Shown: positions 30,010 to 41,038 of the stretch, piece after piece
Position numbering within the stretch: the first letter of the stretch is position 1
Layout of the letters: every line of letters begins with the position of its first letter
Assembly: GCF_964355755.1 (NCBI RefSeq)
Contig: NC_092671.1
Span: 13,062,501 to 13,126,500, forward strand
Reading direction: 5' to 3'
DNA from: Antedon mediterranea
Lineage: Eukaryota; Echinodermata; Crinoidea; Comatulida; Antedonidae
DNA length: 64,000 nucleotides
Program-made: the position numbers and the translations under genes
The notes under the pieces: model-generated
What the model was told of the DNA's origin: nothing
Databases searched by the model: none
What the model saw: only the letters and a program-made list of their open reading frames with translations

Positions 30010-30702
30010 TTTGTAGTAGCCCTCTATAGTTTGTTACAGCTGCTCTTCCAATTACCCACCTCCCTCCCACCAAATGCGGGTATTTTTTTTCTTATTTTTT
30101 TAAATTTCACTTTTCCTTGGTAATACTGTCCTGGCATATACCATTAAATAACTTATCAAAAGATAAATCACTCTCAAAACAACCTATATAATCTAATCAT
30201 GTATATCACAAATGCACTAGAAATATCTGTACACAGAGTAGTAGGCAATTACACAGATTCTATCAATATGGTTTTATACTGTATTTATTATTTTCTGCAT
30301 GCTCCATTTACAAAAGGGTAATTGTGTTTACAAAAAAAAAATTTAACAAAAATATAGGATAGGTGTGCTCCTTGTTTGATCACTTAAATTATCAATATTT
30401 TGTGTCAAAAAATAAATTCATAACATCCATAAATATTGAAGAAATTGTTATTAATAGTAACAGACACAAGCTCGAGTCAGATATTCAAAAGTTATATCTT
30501 GGTTTTGCTATGATAGACTAACTGTAACAATAAACAAAGAAATGGGCCAATAATCTACAGAGCATCATTTGAAATACCTTTTGCTTTAACGTTACAATTA
30601 AAGTGATGCTAAGATATTGCAACATAACTTGCTTTCAATATTGTCTGTTTTTATGACAAATATTTACTTATACAGATTTAAAAGCGAGAATTTATAAACA
30701 TA
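30010..30702. other. Intergenic region between PSMA1 3' end and LSM5 5' end
   Basis: It contains the LSM5 promoter on the minus strand and the PSMA1 3'UTR. A TTTATT at 30284-30289 is an AATAAA for PSMA1, about 415 bp after its stop. No TATA box is evident before LSM5. Confidence 0.4.
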
Positions 30703-33504
30703 TTAGTGTTCCATTGGTTGCTCTCCCTCTGGTTTGGGAGTAGATTCCCCTTCTGCCGCCGGTGCAGTCTCAGCTTCCATTGAACTTTCATCTTTCTTGG
30801 TTCGAGATGGTTTACTTTCGATTCCGGCCAACTTTAGCATTATGGTTAAGCAAAATAAATACAATTTGATAAAACAGTGTCAATGATTCCTAATAATGAA
30901 ATAAAGCTCAAAAGGTATGTTGAAAAATTGCACACAATTATAAAGGATACAAAGTTTGCTACATCATCATCTTCATAAACTGTAAACTTCTGATCTTTAC
31001 CCACAATCGCAACAGAACAGTTCTATAAACAAAAACATGATAAACAAATACAGAGTGAGTAAGATATGAAATAAGATTCTATCCTAGGCATTGGTATTTA
31101 TGCCGTTAAATAAGGTATATTAAAATATTCTGGCACAAAGGAAGATTTACTAGAATGGTGCACAGATGACCAGAACTGTCTACATACCTTTGTTGTAAGC
31201 TCACTTTCATTTGGTAAAGTATCTCTCAATGCAGTAAGCCCATGCTTTACAAGCTCTTCAAGTGTACCTTAAAAACAATTAAAAAAAACATGTTTAGCAG
31301 CCAGGTAGCTTGGTGGTATATGCTTACCTGCAAAGATCTGAACTCTTAGCTAGTCAACTTTAATTGACCCGGCATATAATTAATATACAATAGTATAAGA
31401 AATACGACAACCTGATATACAAGGTTTCAGAACATTAGGTGCTATATAAATCCAGGATATTATTATTACCAGTTAATTTTATATCAGCATTTTGCCAGTT
31501 CACATAAATTTTAATACTTACTGTCTGAAAATTGATTGAGATACTTTTCTAGATACGTTCTTGCTGATTGAGAACGTGCTCCAATTGCCATTGCTTTGCA
31601 GTCATAGTGGTTGGATGATGGACATGTTTGATAAATATGGGGACCAGTTTCCTAAAGACGGGAAATCATTCACTCAATATCAATCCACCATAATTGTTAA
31701 CACTGTACTTTATAAAGGATGCTTTAATTGCTATTTTTTTTATATTATAGTTAACCCTCCAAAAATAGACATTGTCTGGTTGAATTATTTACATTATAGA
31801 TAAAAATAATAATGTGTAATTACAGTAATAATATTAAATGAAAGCAAAATGAAATACACATACATCATAACCAGCAACAAGTAACCCAACACCAAACGGT
31901 CGACGTCCATCTCGCTGCGTATTCACTTGTGACTCTAAATCAAGTAATATAAGGAATGGTACATACAATAGGCAATTTAGTTTAGTAACTATAGTAACTA
32001 AAACAAACTGAAATTATTATATGCATACATTTTTGTAGTGTACTAGTAGTAATATAGAAATGATTTTATGTACAATTTTGGCAAAGTACAAGAAATGTTT
32101 TTGAAATGGTCGAAGGATACTATTGCCAACAGCACTGATGAGTCTTGAAAGAGGCAAGGCTGAGTTATATGCATATCTTGAGTTCATACATTCTGCTCTC
32201 ATGAATTTGCTGTAAAAAATCACACAGATAATTAGTATGTTCTGAACATAACCACCATGAAATGGGGTACAATAAATACATTCCTGAAGGCAGGTTCTAG
32301 TTAGTATTGCCGCAATATAAATAATTTATTGATACAAACAAATCACAACTCAACAGAATAATATTAAAATTTCTATTTGTTTACCTTAAAAGTCTAGCAT
32401 CTGAAGTAAGCCCTGCGATTGACACTCCGACATGATCATCAATTGGAATAATCTTTTTTTGATGAGCAGATAATTCTGATGAAGCTCTCTGCAAAAAAAC
32501 AAAATACAAACTATGATTTAGTTTGGTGTAAAAAGTGTTTTTTACTTGCCATACAGTACTATGCTAACAGGGTTTAAAGAACCATAGTGGGTGTCAACAA
32601 GCAAAGTTAGAGAGTGAAGAAAATAAACGATATTAATAATCTGTACTTTAAGGTATATCAAGTTTCATGGGTGACCATATATCGAAAATAGATTAGGTCT
32701 CTCGACATAAGCATAGATTAAGACACGACTTACTTTTAAAGCAACTACAACTGCATGTGTCTTGGATTTGAGACCAACTGTAGCAGAGCCTTGTTTCACT
32801 GCTTCCATTGCATATTCAATCTGGTGTATGCGTCCTTGTGGACTCCATACTGTTACATCGTTATCATACTGATTTCTAAACTGTTATTAAATGAAATGTA
32901 TAAAAAATAATCAACTTTACTGTATACAAATTAAATGAAATAGTTCTAGTACTAGGCTAGGCCAGCTAAATAATTGATTGTTTGGTGTATAATTAATCAT
33001 ATACAGTATAATTAGTATACTTATACTAATAGATCTTTTCTAGGGCTTTGGCCTACATGTAACATACATAGCTTAGGCCTAGCTAGGCCTATTGCCTATT
33101 ATTGGTATTTATTGCTATTTAATTTAGTATTATGTAGCTGAAAATGAAAAATATTGAAAAAATTAAGTAATTAAATAGAAAATTAATTACTACTGCTGTG
33201 ATCTTTCTAGTAATGTTAATTACAGGTAGGCTTTAGGGAGTGTAGAGTAGACTAGTAGCTAGGCCAAAGTACAGATTTTGCGCTTCAACCACACGTCCCT
33301 CACTCGGCCCGGAGATGTTCAATTTCAACACTGATTGATCTTGTTGTAGTAATAGTAGTAGGCGACCAGGCTAGGCCTAGCTTTTCGGATTAGGCCTAGC
33401 TTAGTTACACTGGAGGAGACGATTCCCTAATAGATATAATTTATTTATATTATCATTATTTAACAGCTAAAGTCTGCAGACATATTTAAGTGATACATTA
33501 CCAT
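30703..33504 (-). CDS. PSMA1: Proteasome 20S subunit alpha type-1
   Basis: Structural alpha-ring subunit of the 20S proteasome. Nine coding exons on the minus strand: 33504-33502 (ATG only), 32880-32734, 32488-32385, 32209-32121, 31934-31864, 31651-31522, 31267-31188, 31022-30951, 30831-30703. Phases agree, giving 275 codons, i.e. 274 aa (human is ~263). The start [15 protein letters not shown] is followed by the alpha-subunit signature region [20 protein letters not shown], then [29 protein letters not shown] and [17 protein letters not shown]. The tail is charged ([20 protein letters not shown]) and ends PMEH, as in other PSMA1 proteins. The last acceptor (ATGCTAAAG) has a poor pyrimidine tract, but the frame and the PMEH end support it. 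Confidence 0.97.
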
Positions 33505-33934
33505 GTTTTTTGAAGAATTGACCGCACCGGTACGTCTTCTATATATTTTGTTGATTCACGTTTTTTTGTTGGAATGCTCACGGCCAATGTTTTAAAGAAA
33601 AGCGCGACAAGAAGCAATAGTTGTATTATTTATAGTACTGTACTTTTTATACGCATGGCTCGCTAAACTAGACGTACAGAGTAAACCATCGGTATTTTGT
33701 AAATTTTTCGTGAGATTATAATGCATAAATAATTTGATGACATTACAATTTTAAAAAGCAGCCTCACTAGTTTATTTGTAAAAGCTTGTTGTTGAAAGAA
33801 ACTTAATGACTTAATGTGAAATGAAATGTTACTAGTATAGGTACTTTGTATGTTAATTATAACTTTATTCATTTTATACTTTAACAAAATATAAAAGTTT
33901 CTTATATACAGAATAATAATTGCATGAGAATTTC
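33505..33934. promoter_or_regulatory. PSMA1 5' flank, possible bidirectional promoter
   Basis: This 430 bp separates the PSMA1 start (minus) from a possible plus-strand first exon at 33935. GC-richer words (GACCGCACCGGTACG, AAAGCGCGACAAG) lie within 100 bp of the PSMA1 ATG. No TATA element is close to either start. Bidirectional use is inference. Confidence 0.3.
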
Positions 33935-34022
33935 ATGGCACACCCGATCTGTGACAAATATGAATTAAATGACGGTGCTTGTGTTGCATGGAGAGTGCGA
34001 GATGGCTATGGATTTTCAGGAG
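33935..34022 (+). CDS. Candidate orphan first coding exon (29 codons)
   Basis: The ATG at 33935 opens a frame ending in a clean donor, GGAG|gtaagatc, at 34022. It gives 29 codons plus one base, with Cys and aromatic residues typical of coding sequence (HPICDKYELN, RVRDGYGFSG). An in-frame TAA lies 18 bp upstream. I did not recognise the product or find a matching downstream exon; the next 1 kb is SINE and simple repeat. It could also be chance or a gene fragment. Confidence 0.3.
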
Positions 34023-34056
34023 GTAAGATCATCATAGTTTTCATTACTTAACTAAC

Positions 34057-34062
34057 ACTATA

Positions 34063-34108
<46 letters not shown>
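34057..34108. repeat. (TA)n microsatellite
   Basis: TA run forming the tail of the minus-oriented SINE copy 1. Confidence 0.9.
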
Positions 34109-34110
<2 letters not shown>

Positions 34111-34288
34111 TACCGTAAATTATAGAAACAGTGCTCACATTCGGAACATGATCTCATAATCGCGTCGAGGATAGCTCATTGGCGAAAGTTCCGTATTTTT
34201 TAGTTGTATGAAAAAATGTCTCTGGCTGGATTCGAACCTGCAACCTCTCGCTTACAGGGCGAGTATCATACCACTAGACCACAGAGCC
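34108..34288 (-). mobile_element. tRNA-derived SINE, copy 1
   Basis: On the minus strand 34288-34218 folds as a tRNA-like head: GGCTCTG acceptor strand, A-box-like TGGTCTAGTGGTA, anticodon stem CTCGC/GCGAG with loop CCTGTAA, and B box GGTTCGAATCC. It differs from a functional tRNA by a G-A mismatch in the acceptor stem, an A-A mismatch in the T stem and a C before the TGT anticodon position. The body continues through CGACGCGATTATGAGATCAT to a TA tail, with a second copy 367 bp away, so I call it a SINE and not a tRNA gene. Confidence 0.7.
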
Positions 34289-34474
34289 ATGTATGGTATT
34301 ATCACAGATTTTCACCCACCAGATACATTCTCTCATACAACAAACGCCCTCACAATCAGTGGAGGCCCAACAAGTCAGAACAAATTCCAACTTTAATTCG
34401 CAACGGTTTTTTAAATAATATTGTGTATATGTAAATCAATGATGTTGCGTAGCACTGCGCAAATCATACATAAA

Positions 34475-34645
34475 TCATACCGTAAATTATAGAAACAGTG
34501 CTCACATTCGGAACATGATCTCATAATCGCGTCGAGCATAGCTCATTGGCGAAAGTTCCGTATTTTTTAGTTGTATGAAAAAATGTCTCTGGCTGGATTC
34601 GAACCTGCAACCTCTCGCTTACAGGGCGAGTATCATACCACTATA
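34475..34645 (-). mobile_element. tRNA-derived SINE, copy 2, head truncated
   Basis: Near-identical to copy 1 at an offset of 367 bp (B box at about 34591-34605). It breaks within the tRNA A-box region at 34643-34645, where the sequence switches to the inverted 54 bp copy at 34652-34705. Confidence 0.7.
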
Positions 34646-34651
34646 TGATAC

Positions 34652-34705
34652 TATCTGGTGGGTGAAAATCTGTGATAATACCATACATGGCTCTGTGGTC
34701 TAGTG
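34652..34705 (+). repeat. Inverted 54 bp copy of the SINE head junction
   Basis: Exact reverse complement of 34272-34325 (TATCTGGTGGGTGAAAATCT ... GGCTCTGTGGTCTAGTG). It joins directly to the Penelope-like sequence at 34706. Confidence 0.85.
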
Positions 34706-34858
34706 AAGGGCTAGTGTTGCCCGAAAGCTCTGCTAACTTTTCTGGCTGTTTACTTTATCGTTTTGATTTAGCTTTTCGCTTTTTATTTTTGTATCTCCAT
34801 TGAGATCCAGCCACTGATACCCACAGCATTGTCATTTTTTTCAGTAATTTGCCTTTGG

Positions 34859-34911
<53 letters not shown>
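34706..34911 (+). mobile_element. Penelope-like element 3' tail (tentative)
   Basis: AAGGGCTAGTGTTGCCCGAA then AGCTCTGCTAACTTTTCTGGCTG, a second block GAGATCCAGCCACTGATACC, and a (TA)n tail (34861-34911). Parts of it recur at 3723-3800, with an intact ACTGATGA before the stem, and at 9665-9800. The family is inferred from the GGGC/GCCC-GAAA stem and the TA tail; no RT is present. Confidence 0.45.
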
Positions 34912-34914
<3 letters not shown>

Positions 34915-35082
34915 AATTATATATATATATTGCATGTTGTATTTATTGAATGAAATTTGAATACATTCTTTTTCGGATGTCCACGAAGGAAAAAGGGTGT
35001 ATGGTCCGCATGAGGCAATGTGTAATTAGTATTATAATCAGGGAAAAGTGAAATTTAATTGTAATTTCACTCTTTCATGGTT

Positions 35083-36873
35083 TTATTGAGATGAAGAAGC
35101 AGTAACGCTGATTCCAGTGTGAAATGAAGGAAGAGGCTTTTGTAACAAACGGGTCCACGTCATATTATGCTCAGGATCTTCAACGAACAATTCCAGGACA
35201 GGTTCCATTCTATTCTTCACTATTACCGCGTATACTCTCTCTTCACACACTTGAGGAGAAATGAACAAAACCTCACCATTGAATTGCACGGTTTGGTGTT
35301 CTTTTGAAGCGGTGTCAAATTTGGTTATGTTTCCATCATGTCCTACATATACAGTGTGTTCGTGTATTGTCAGTTTTCTTGATGAATCCGGGTCCCCTTC
35401 AATAGTAAATGATATGTGTGGAAGCATTTTCTCATTTACAGGCGAGTACCCTATAAGTGTTACATCCGTCTGACGGTATCTATCATCAGACCCTGCGTCT
35501 TTTTGTCGAATAATATAAAATGCGTTTTTACCACTGACAAGAGAAGGATTTGTTGACGGGTGATTGAATCCTTCACAAACATTCCATTCATCACCATTAG
35601 GATCGTAACCGAGACATTGGTTCATGAAACCTCTTTGACCACCAACACAATAAATTAGGCCATTGAGCTCAACACATGAACTTCCTCTGGTGGTCCTTGA
35701 TAGCGCGTTAGGACTGTGAAGGTACTTCCGCTTTTGTTGCACACCAGGAGGTCTTCGAATTGTTTCCATTTGGTGTTTCGTTTTTAAGTTATACCGGTAC
35801 TTTACCAGGCATCCTCTTGAGTGCATCATTAAGTAATCGTCTAGTACAATCGGTCTATTTCGACACGCACATATATCCAGAGAACATGTACCAATTGTGT
35901 CAATAGTACCGAGTGAGTCATCTTTATAGTGATTCATGAAATCAATTTTAAAAGCAGTTGCTGAGTCTCCAGATGTATTCACAAAGACTAGAACGTTTTC
36001 ACGCCTCAACCGGGCAGCAGTACTCAAACGATTCTTTGTAAACGTGTGTGTCTTTAACGACATCTGAGCATTTAAAATCCGCTCCATTGTTCCAGCCTGA
36101 GAAAAATTAATACCTGAGTCAGATTCAAGTTTCTTTACTTGAGGAATTATAATATCCTCAATACATTTCAGAGTAATTTTATCGAATTGCACTAGATCCA
36201 AGAACTCGCAGATGTCAACTAAACGTTTTGAATCGCTGTAAGTCCAAGATAAAATGGCATCAAAGACCAGCCTTTCAGAATTTACCCTCAATTTACTGCT
36301 GCGTAATATTTCAAAGATGATTTCCTTTGGAAGTAGAGGAAACGAGCTTGTGTTGACGAAGTCTTTGAAATTGTTCAACAATGTTTTCAACGCAAATTCT
36401 TTTAGATCACTGAAACTATTGCTACGAAGTGAAAACATTAATAGAGGTACACACGTTTCCTTGCTAATGTGTTTCTTCAATTCGGAAACACATAAATCGA
36501 TAATAGACTGAATTTGTAAGAAATCTGCAGTTTCCAACAATTTGAAAATAGTTTCGTTTGAAATGGTCAACGATCCTGTGTACAAAAAGTTTAATACGGT
36601 TCGCAAACTGTCACTGTCGATAGTGTAGAAGTTGACAACACCATTCAACGATTCCTGATAATCGCTGATAAACATGGCTCGGAAATAACAACTTGTTGAA
36701 GCTAATAAAAGTCGATGGCACGGGAACTCTTCCCCATCTCTGGTCCTAATTACAACGTCAGTCAATAGATTTTCTTTCCAAATTGATGCAATTCCATTGC
36801 TGACAACCTGTTTGAAGTTCTTGAGTGTTTGCTCTTGGGAGAAAGCACCCAGTAAATCACAAAAATCGACCAT
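35083..36873 (-). CDS. Intronless BTB-BACK-kelch (KLHL-type) protein, 596 aa
   Basis: Probable substrate adaptor for a Cullin-3 ubiquitin ligase (family knowledge). A single uninterrupted frame. The BTB domain spans roughly residues 30-135 (LLTDVVIRTRDGEEFPCHRL, LLASTSCYFRAMF, LNFLYTGSLTI), the BACK domain roughly 140-240 (LRVNSERLVFDAILSW), and a degenerate kelch region roughly 290-590 (SSCVELNGLIYCVGG, LGYDPNGDEWNVC). The kelch GG and Y-x-W marks are clear in only about one repeat. TTATTTAG just before the ATG may be a splice acceptor for a 5'UTR exon. The stop TAA sits inside an AATAAA (CAATAAAAC), so the poly(A) signal may overlap the stop codon. Full length for the family (~570-620 aa). 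Which KLHL is not clear; a retrogene origin is possible. Confidence 0.9.
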   Translation of the reverse strand: MVDFCDLLGAFSQEQTLKNFKQVVSNGIASIWKENLLTDVVIRTRDGEEFPCHRLLLASTSCYFRAMFISDYQESLNGVVNFYTIDSDSLRTVLNFLYTGSLTISNETIFKLLETADFLQIQSIIDLCVSELKKHISKETCVPLLMFSLRSNSFSDLKEFALKTLLNNFKDFVNTSSFPLLPKEIIFEILRSSKLRVNSERLVFDAILSWTYSDSKRLVDICEFLDLVQFDKITLKCIEDIIIPQVKKLESDSGINFSQAGTMERILNAQMSLKTHTFTKNRLSTAARLRRENVLVFVNTSGDSATAFKIDFMNHYKDDSLGTIDTIGTCSLDICACRNRPIVLDDYLMMHSRGCLVKYRYNLKTKHQMETIRRPPGVQQKRKYLHSPNALSRTTRGSSCVELNGLIYCVGGQRGFMNQCLGYDPNGDEWNVCEGFNHPSTNPSLVSGKNAFYIIRQKDAGSDDRYRQTDVTLIGYSPVNEKMLPHISFTIEGDPDSSRKLTIHEHTVYVGHDGNITKFDTASKEHQTVQFNGEVLFISPQVCEERVYAVIVKNRMEPVLELFVEDPEHNMTWTRLLQKPLPSFHTGISVTASSSQ

Positions 36874-38230
36874 CTTAACCTAAATAATAAAGTATAATAC
36901 GTTATGAATAAATAACATAAGACCCGATAACTTGGTAGGCCTAATATTATGAGGTTGATTTTGATGAAAAAAATATCGGTTATAATAATATGATCGCGGA
37001 AGTTCGACAATTTTTTAGAAATAATGGAATGACAAATATCTTACGGATTTTCCAATAATTGGATTTAGATTATAGAATTTAACAAAAGTATGACGTCAAA
37101 AATCAAGCGTGACCGACCAAGCTCAATGCCAGGATTAAAAGCAGTTTCAATAACATTGAAAAATACAGCGTTTAAACGTATAGCCTAAGTAGCCAATATC
37201 AAACAAAATTGCCTACGAATAATTTAACGATCCTGTGTACAAAAAGTTTAATACGGTTCGCAAACTGTCACTGTCGATAGTGTAGAAGTTGACAACACCA
37301 TTCAACGAGAAAATTATAATAACTTACAATTTTAAAATTGTTAGCTTTTGTAGGAAGTTAACCGACTAGTAATATACCATAACATGATACCAATAGACCA
37401 TGACCGGCCTACAATTACTACAATAAATACCGCATACATAAAGTACAGTATTAGTATAGTATGTAGAATGTTGATATCAGACATATACCCTAAAATAATA
37501 TTGAAATACCTTACCCGAGACGTGAATCTCAACCAAGTCGTGTCAATGCGGTTGTAAATACGATTATTGTATTAAAGGGTAGACTATTCATAGAAACAAG
37601 TCATCCATATAAGTATAGAAGTATGATGACAACCTAAAGTGAAGTATTGTAAATAGGCTTACCGCAGTACCACAGACAATTATGACTTAGGCCACTGTGG
37701 CATACCGTATGTTCAAGAATGTCTTTTTATATTTTATTTATTTTTATTTTGAGAGTGGGAATTTTTCAGTTGTCAATTCACGTCTATGCATGGGGTCGGG
37801 TCGCTAGGAAAACTATCTTTAGCCTAAAAGTAATTTTTGAAGATACTTCCTTGATTAATAATAATTGTTAAAAAATACATTTAGTCAAAATCATTAATAC
37901 CATATCCTTACTTACTGTATCAAACTAAGTTCCAAAAAAGTATTGGTTAAATTTTGTTTTAAATATATACAGTAGGGCCTACTAATGATTTAATTGGCCC
38001 TATTCAATTCAAATGTGAAATTCAAATTTAGTAGAATACTAAATAAATAGCATAATATTAATATCCCTTTAGTAATACATCGAAGAAGAATACTATGACG
38101 AATTTTCCAGTGCATTCGAGAAAATAATAGGTTATTCAGTAATGATACAAAAACAGAATAGGTTAATAATAAGCCGCAGTAGTAGTAGTAGTATTAAGAT
38201 CGTATAGTATAATATAACGCGCAGTAGGGA
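36874..38230. other. Divergent intergenic region between the kelch gene and HSP70
   Basis: AT-rich; no gene is supported. It holds an exact 83 bp copy of kelch coding sequence (37226-37308) and the 5' region of the kelch gene. Confidence 0.5.
37226..37308 (-). repeat. Exact 83 bp duplicate of kelch-gene coding sequence
   Basis: Identical base for base to 36569-36651 (BTB domain coding region) at a constant offset of 657 bp and in the same orientation. It lies about 350 bp upstream of the kelch start codon. The bases just outside differ on both sides. Confidence 0.95.
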
Positions 38231-38330
38231 AGAATGTTCTAGTGAAAAATGGAACAGTCCAGATATGTGACGTCATCGAGATCGAGAATATTCACCAACT
38301 ATCTATACATGAATCGATGTATATATAAAC
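38231..38330 (+). promoter_or_regulatory. HSP70 promoter: heat-shock elements, CRE, TATA box
   Basis: Two GAAnnTTC heat-shock-factor inverted pairs are present: GAATGTTC (38232-38239) followed by further GAA units, and GAATATTC (38286-38293). A perfect palindromic TGACGTCA (CRE/ATF site) lies at 38268-38275. A TATA box TATATAAA is at 38322-38329, about 85 bp before the ATG at 38414. The arrangement is typical of a stress-inducible HSP70 promoter. Confidence 0.8.
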
Positions 38331-38413
38331 GATCCACTGCGATGAAGAATATCAATTCAAAATCAAACTGAAGAAATTCACAGAAGACTGAAGGAAAAGA
38401 CAAAAACTGCAAA

Positions 38414-41038
38414 ATGACAAGTAAAGCGATTGGAATCGACTTGGGAACAACATATTCATGTGTTGGTGTGTTTGAGAACGGGAAGGTTGAAATAATCGCA
38501 AATGACCAGGGTAACCGAACAACACCAAGCTATGTTGCATTTACAGACACCGAAAGGTTGATAGGAGATGCTGCGAAAAATCAAGTTGCAATGTAAGTTG
38601 TTTTAATTTATTTAAATGTACTTAGCATATATAATATAAGTTACTGTATATTCCAGCACTAAAGCTTATACACTATCAGGCCTGGGCATATACTATAGCA
38701 GACCTATTTTCGAGATTTACTTTAGTAAATAATCGATATTACCTCTGGAGTAGTAATCGATGAAGCAATCCATTAAATGTCTGATTTGACTTTGAAACAA
38801 TTAATTGATCAAATGTTAATTTTCGTGTAAAAATGTTACTTTTGATGACAAATAGGAAGATGGGACGAGAAGAGCGGTGGCTATTCACACTTTAATATCA
38901 ATTATTAAAAACACGTATAGCATACCCATTGCAATATATAAAATATATAGCTGAAAATGAATAGCTGTTACGCCCGTGGCATGGAATTTATAGGTCCGAT
39001 GCCCATAGTAAATAGATTATTCAAATTGCTGGCCTATATGGATCAAATATGACTCAGTTAGAGCCATACCACTAAAATTCCAAGCAGTATTCATATTGCT
39101 GAAAATATTTTTGCTATGCAATCTGACACCGTGATGAAATGAATTGAAATGGAGGTAATAAATTTATAGATGAACGAGTGCATAGGATTGTATCTATTAC
39201 ATGGAATCTCCAGTAAACATTTGCGTTAACTTTTAAATTTGTATTTCTTTTATATTTAAATATATATATGATAAATAAAAATAATATTTAACACAAAAAC
39301 ACGTTTGTTTAACAGGAACCCAAAAAACACAGTGTTCGACGCAAAGCGGTTGATTGGAAGACGATTTAATGACGCTTCTGTACAGGATGATAAAAAACAC
39401 TGGCCGTTCACGGTCATAAACGCTGGGTCAAAACCAAAGATCCAACTGACGTACGCTGGAGAAGAAAAGACATTTACCCCGGAAGAAATCAGCTCTATGG
39501 TCCTGACGAAAATGAAAGAAACTGCAGAGGCGTACTTAGGCAGTAAAGTCACTGACGCTGTTGTCACCGTACCGGCTTATTTCAATGACTCTCAGAGACA
39601 AGCTACGAAAGATGCAGGCGTCATAGCTGGTATTAACGTTCTGAGGATCATCAACGAGCCCACGGCTGCTGCCCTAGCCTACGGTCTGGATAAAAAGCTT
39701 GACGGAGAAAAGAACATACTGATCTTCGATTTGGGAGGAGGAACGTTTGATGTTTCTATCCTAACAATAGATGGTGGAGTATTTGAAGTACGTTCTACTG
39801 CTGGTGACACTCACCTCGGAGGTGAAGATTTTGATAACAGACTGGTAAATCATTTGGCATCCGAGTTCAAGAGAAAATACAAAAAAGATATGGCGACAAA
39901 CCCTAGAGCAATCCGCAGACTGAGAACAGCTGCAGAAAGAGCAAAACGAACACTTTCAAGCAGTACACAAGCTAGCATTGAAGTTGACTCACTTTATGAA
40001 GGTATAGATTTCTATACCTCTATAACCAGAGCGAGGTTCGAAGAGCTTTGCTCAGATCTGTTCAGAAAATGTTTAGAACCTGTTGAAAAGGCGATGAATG
40101 ATGCGAAATTGGACAAAGGAAGCATTGATGAAGTTGTGTTGGTTGGTGGCTCTACAAGAATACCCAAAATACAGAAGCTTCTCCAAGATTTTCTGAATGG
40201 GAAAAACTTAAATAAATCGATAAATCCAGATGAAGCGGTTGCTTATGGAGCAGCGGTGCAGGCAGCAATTTTATCTGGAGTTGACAATGAAGCAGTAAAA
40301 GATGTACTTTTGGTCGACGTGGCTCCTCTATCACTCGGCATAGAAACAGCTGGAGGTGTAATGTCCGTCTTAATCAAAAGAAACGCTCGAATACCAACTA
40401 AAGCGTCTGAAGTATTTTCGACGTATTCCGATAACCAACCTGCAGTTTCTATTCAGGTATACGAAGGAGAAAGAGCAATGACAAAAGACAATAATCGCCT
40501 CGGTACATTCGATTTATCTGGAATTGCTCCTGCGCCAAGAGGGGTTCCAAAGATTGAGGTAACATTTGATATTGATGCCAACGGTATCATGAATGTATCT
40601 GCAAAAGACACTGGAACAGGGAAGGAAAATAGAGTCACTATTACCAACGATAAAGGAAGGTTATCAAAGGCAGACATCGAACGAATGGTAAATGAAGCAG
40701 AGACATTCAAAGCTGAAGATGAAGCTCAACGGGAGAGGATTCAAGCCAAGAACAACCTGGAAGGTTATGTGTACAATATCAAATCCACAATAGAAGATCC
40801 TGCTGTAGCCAATAAAATCAACAGCGCTGACAAAAACACGATTGAAAATGCGGTGAAAGATACGATTGAGTGGTTGGATAGTAACAACCTGGCCTCAAAG
40901 GATGAGTTTGACTACAAATTGAAGGAGCTTCAAAACGTCTGCTCACCGATTATGACTAAACTTCACGGTGGCGCAGCAGCAGGATCAGATGGGGCACAGA
41001 AATCGAACACTGGCCCAACTGTGGAAGAAGTAGATTAA
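38414..41038 (+). CDS. Cytosolic HSP70 chaperone, 633 aa, one intron
   Basis: ATP-dependent chaperone of cytosol and nucleus. Exons 38414-38592 and 39316-41038; the intron splits the Met codon in NQVAM|NPKN, a position I recall as that of the first coding intron in HSC70 (HSPA8-type) genes. The start is [20 protein letters not shown]. The three Hsp70 signatures are present: IDLGTTYS (residues 8-15), [12 protein letters not shown] (about 196) and [14 protein letters not shown] (about 335). The C-terminus ends GPTVEEVD, the TPR co-chaperone docking tail of cytosolic members, but the GGMP-rich stretch common in HSC70 is absent. No signal peptide. The upstream heat-shock elements suggest inducibility despite the intron. 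It converges on the aminopeptidase gene. Confidence 0.97.

Noticed and set aside
34218-34288. Functional tRNA gene (Thr-TGT like) on the minus strand
   Set aside because: Acceptor-stem and T-stem mismatches, a C before the anticodon, and a second copy with the same flanking body show a tRNA-derived SINE instead.
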